A stretch of DNA of 33,870 nt from an uncultured Spirochaetales bacterium (GTDB taxonomy: Bacteria > Spirochaetota > Spirochaetia > Sphaerochaetales > Sphaerochaetaceae): positions 1 through 33,870 of the forward strand of contig CASFZR010000028.1 of NCBI GenBank assembly GCA_949299185.1, read 5' to 3'. A model generated the notes under the pieces. That model was not told the origin of the DNA and did no database searches. It saw only the letters and a list, made by a program, of their open reading frames with translations. Shown here one piece after another: positions 32,146 through 33,870 of the stretch (positions within the stretch are counted from its first letter, which is position 1; each line of letters begins with the position of its first letter). The position numbers and the translations under genes were made by a program.

Positions 32146-33600
32146 ATGGGAGTACCGAAGCAGAGAGACATCCGGAATGCACAGCCAGAGCTGGAGCTGT
32201 TCCCTGACGAGGCGACGGAATCGCCGGAGCAGGGACAGTCGGAGATGACTGCGGAGAAGGAACCAGCAGGAAAGTCCCGCGGCGAAAGAGCCATCAGGAA
32301 CGAGGGCATCGCGCTCAGGAATGAGACGATGGCGTTCATCGTCTCCTACAAGACGATGGAAGAGGCCTTCCGGAAGGTAGCGTCCAACAAGGGCTCGGCC
32401 GGAGTGGATGGGATGACGTGCGACGAACTCATGCCGTACTTCCATAGGCACTGGCAGGAGATAAGGGAAGCGCTGTTAGGAAGGGAATACAGGCCCACAC
32501 CCGTGAAGAGGGTTGAGATACCGAAGGATAACGGGAAGACAAGGAGCCTTGGGATACCCACTGTCGTAGACAGAGGGGTACAGCAGGCTGTGGCGACGGT
32601 ACTGTCATGGATATATGAGCCGATGTTCAGCGACGGCAGCTTCGGCTTCAGGCCGGGACGGAGTGCCCATGATGCCCTCAGGAGATGCGTACAGTATGCG
32701 AATGATGGGTATGAATGGGTCGTCGATATGGACTTGGAGAAATACTTCGACACGGTACCGCAGAGCAAGCTGCTGGAGATGGTAAGCCAGACGGTGAGGG
32801 ACGGAAGGGTCATCTCCCTTCTCTATAGGTTCATGAAGGCAGGGGTGGTGATGCCTGATGGAGTGGTGATGGGCAGTGAGCAGGGAATACCGCAAGGGGG
32901 GCCGCTCTCGCCGATACTCGCGAACATCATGCTCGACCGATGCGATAAGGAGCTTGAGAAGAGAGGGCTGGGATTCGTCCGGTATGCAGATGACATGATG
33001 ATATTCGCCAAGAGCAGGCGCTCTGCGGAGAGGATCATGGAGAGCATAACGAGATTCATCGAGAGCAAGCTGAAGCTCAGGGTGAACAGGGAGAAGACGG
33101 TCGTCAGGAAGATAACCGACGACGTGAGGTTCCTCGGGCACTCATTCTGGCGGAACAGCGAAGGGAGGATTGCCCTCGGCATCCACGAGAAGAGCATGGC
33201 AAGGATAAAGAACGCCCTGAAAGGGATTACTGCAAGAAAGAGTAATCCCAGCTGGGAACAGCTGAAGGCGAGGCTCTCGCAGAAGATAACCGGATGGGTG
33301 AGCTACTTCAGATATGCCAATGCAAAGAAGAAGCTGCAAGCGCTTGATGAATGGCTGAGGCATCGCATCAGATGCCTGATATTCAGAAGGTACTGGAGGC
33401 CACGCTCAAGATATGCATTCTTCACCAAGAACTGCAAAGCACCGCATGAAGATGCCCTCAAGGTTGCCAACGCAAGACAGGGATTCTGGGCATTTTCCGG
33501 GTTCCACCAGGTAAGCAAATGGGTTAACAACAACCTGCTCCGCAGAGCAGGCTATACGTTCCTGTATGACGTGTACCAGAGGGTACACGCCGCGATTTAG
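32146..33600 (+). CDS. ltrA: Group II intron reverse transcriptase/maturase
   Basis: The 484-residue protein has a charged N-terminal region (1-65), then the RT domain: FRKVASNKGSAGVDGMT, RSLGIPTVVDRGVQQAV, SFGFRPGRSAHDA, DMDLEKYFDTV, GIPQGGPLSPILANIML and the catalytic YADDMMIF near residue 280. The maturase/X domain includes FLGHSF and QKITGWVSYFRYANAKK near 375-395. After this it ends without the C-x2-C/HNH cluster of endonuclease-bearing maturases. It helps splice its own intron and copies it into DNA. The reading frame is intact and the catalytic residues are present, so the intron may be active. The ATG at 32146 is weakly supported by AGTAGAG upstream. Confidence 0.95.
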   Translation: MGVPKQRDIRNAQPELELFPDEATESPEQGQSEMTAEKEPAGKSRGERAIRNEGIALRNETMAFIVSYKTMEEAFRKVASNKGSAGVDGMTCDELMPYFHRHWQEIREALLGREYRPTPVKRVEIPKDNGKTRSLGIPTVVDRGVQQAVATVLSWIYEPMFSDGSFGFRPGRSAHDALRRCVQYANDGYEWVVDMDLEKYFDTVPQSKLLEMVSQTVRDGRVISLLYRFMKAGVVMPDGVVMGSEQGIPQGGPLSPILANIMLDRCDKELEKRGLGFVRYADDMMIFAKSRRSAERIMESITRFIESKLKLRVNREKTVVRKITDDVRFLGHSFWRNSEGRIALGIHEKSMARIKNALKGITARKSNPSWEQLKARLSQKITGWVSYFRYANAKKKLQALDEWLRHRIRCLIFRRYWRPRSRYAFFTKNCKAPHEDALKVANARQGFWAFSGFHQVSKWVNNNLLRRAGYTFLYDVYQRVHAAI

Positions 33601-33687
33601 GAACCGCCGTATACCGGACGGTACGTACGGTGGTGTGAGAGGACGGGATTCTGAGAGGTTTATCTTCTCAGATACCTCCTACTCGAT
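33601..33687 (+). ncRNA. Group II intron domains V and VI
   Basis: Domain V is the 34 nt at 33601-33634: ACCGCCGTA pairs with TACGGTGGT, a 2-nt CG bulge follows, and TACC pairs with GGTA around a GGAC tetraloop. The catalytic triad reads CGC (33605-33607), a known alternative to AGC. Domain VI follows with a perfect stem TCTGAGA/TCTCAGA and ends ACTCGAT with the presumed branch A. Confidence 0.85.
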
Positions 33688-33836
33688 TATCTGAGTACGG
33701 TAACGTAATTTCTTCCAATAAAATGAATTAATTCGGAATCTGAGGTATCCCGGCATAGAAAAAGCAAGCCTTTTCTGTTATAATTTCAATAACCACAAAG
33801 AAATAAACAGGAGGAGCTTGCTTAAGCCATACGGCC
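33688..33836 (+). promoter_or_regulatory. Promoter and inverted repeat before the last, cut-off gene
   Basis: A perfect TATAAT lies at 33779-33784, without a good -35. AAGCAAGC (33762-33769) and GCTTGCTT (33816-33823) form an exact inverted repeat that brackets the TATAAT and the ribosome site AGGAGG (33809-33814). A nine-codon mini-frame beginning TTG at 33818 ends in TGA at 33844. The first 70 bp are AT-rich and hold no gene. Confidence 0.5.
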
Positions 33837-33870
33837 ATGAATGATGATATCCTCAATCTCGAGAACGGGC
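33837..33870 (+). CDS. Start of an unidentified gene (partial)
   Basis: The frame from ATG 33837 reads MNDDILNLENG and runs off the window. The AGGAGG is about 22 nt upstream, too far for the usual spacing, so another frame (ATG 33841 or the TTG mini-frame) may be the real one. A transposase is possible because of the flanking inverted repeat and the intron next door, but nothing in these residues proves it. Confidence 0.3.
   Translation, partial: MNDDILNLENG

Larger units (their letters stand above)
31749..33687 (+). mobile_element. Group II intron with RT/maturase, no HNH endonuclease
   Basis: The element starts GTGTGAC (group II consensus GUGYG) at 31749 and ends ACTCGAT at about 33687, with a candidate branch-point A at 33681, 7 nt from the end. 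It has an ORF inside domain IV and a 34-nt domain V. Two exon-pairing matches support the 5' boundary: IBS2 GCGGT (31737-31741) with ACCGC (32035-32039), and IBS1 TTCTGC (31743-31748) with GCAGTA (32050-32055), five of six. The protein lacks a zinc/HNH endonuclease domain, as in bacterial class-D (RmInt1-like) introns, which insert using replication forks. Exact 3' boundary is inferred. Confidence 0.88.

Overview
The window looks like a chromosomal segment of a Gram-negative-type bacterium, most plausibly a spirochaete of the Sphaerochaeta-like group. This is an inference from the style of the exported proteins (an outer-membrane-barrel protein with a FecR-like front, a small lipoprotein, a DUF4105/Lnb-like membrane protein) and from the overall gene complement; no rRNA or tRNA is present to confirm it. 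Genes are packed very tightly, with many ATGA-type start/stop overlaps and three convergent pairs whose coding ends overlap.

Region 1 (1-5540): carbamate kinase; a convergent Lnb-like membrane protein; the repair pair recO-recJ; and rpsU, with its own promoter, an exceptionally strong Shine-Dalgarno sequence and a clean terminator. Region 2 (5540-10875): a serine-biosynthesis operon (phosphoglycerate dehydrogenase, serC, Lrp/AsnC-type regulator), then a dihydroorotate-dehydrogenase-like flavoprotein, an acyltransferase and a frameshifted lipoprotein gene. Region 3 (10850-21075, mostly minus strand): the outer-membrane protein and mutL in one operon; an HD-domain phosphohydrolase and ttcA in another; a small exported protein; then a sigma-like protein, rdgB and an M3 oligopeptidase. 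Region 4 (21075-25520, minus strand): the protein-quality-control operon tig-clpP-clpX followed by nrnA, ending in a terminator.

Region 5 (25520-31750): a LacI-regulated sugar operon. It encodes the LacI repressor, an AGE-family sugar epimerase, and a CUT2 (ribose-type) ABC importer made of a fused two-domain ATPase, a permease and a periplasmic binding protein. Two similar TTGAA...TTCAA operators lie before the repressor gene and before the epimerase gene. Region 6 (31712-33870): a complete-looking group II intron (about 1.94 kb, RT/maturase without an HNH domain) inserted exactly at the 3' foot of the sugar operon's terminator hairpin, followed by the start of another gene cut by the window edge.

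The most notable points are: five genes whose -10 box sits only 6-7 nt before the ATG with no Shine-Dalgarno sequence (predicted leaderless mRNAs); a divergent sigma-like protein; the intron-terminator junction with matching EBS/IBS pairings; a single-G frameshift in the lipoprotein gene; a FecR-linker-barrel fusion; and the pairing of a monosaccharide-type importer with an epimerase resembling disaccharide epimerases. No CRISPR array, prophage or clearly new defence system was seen.
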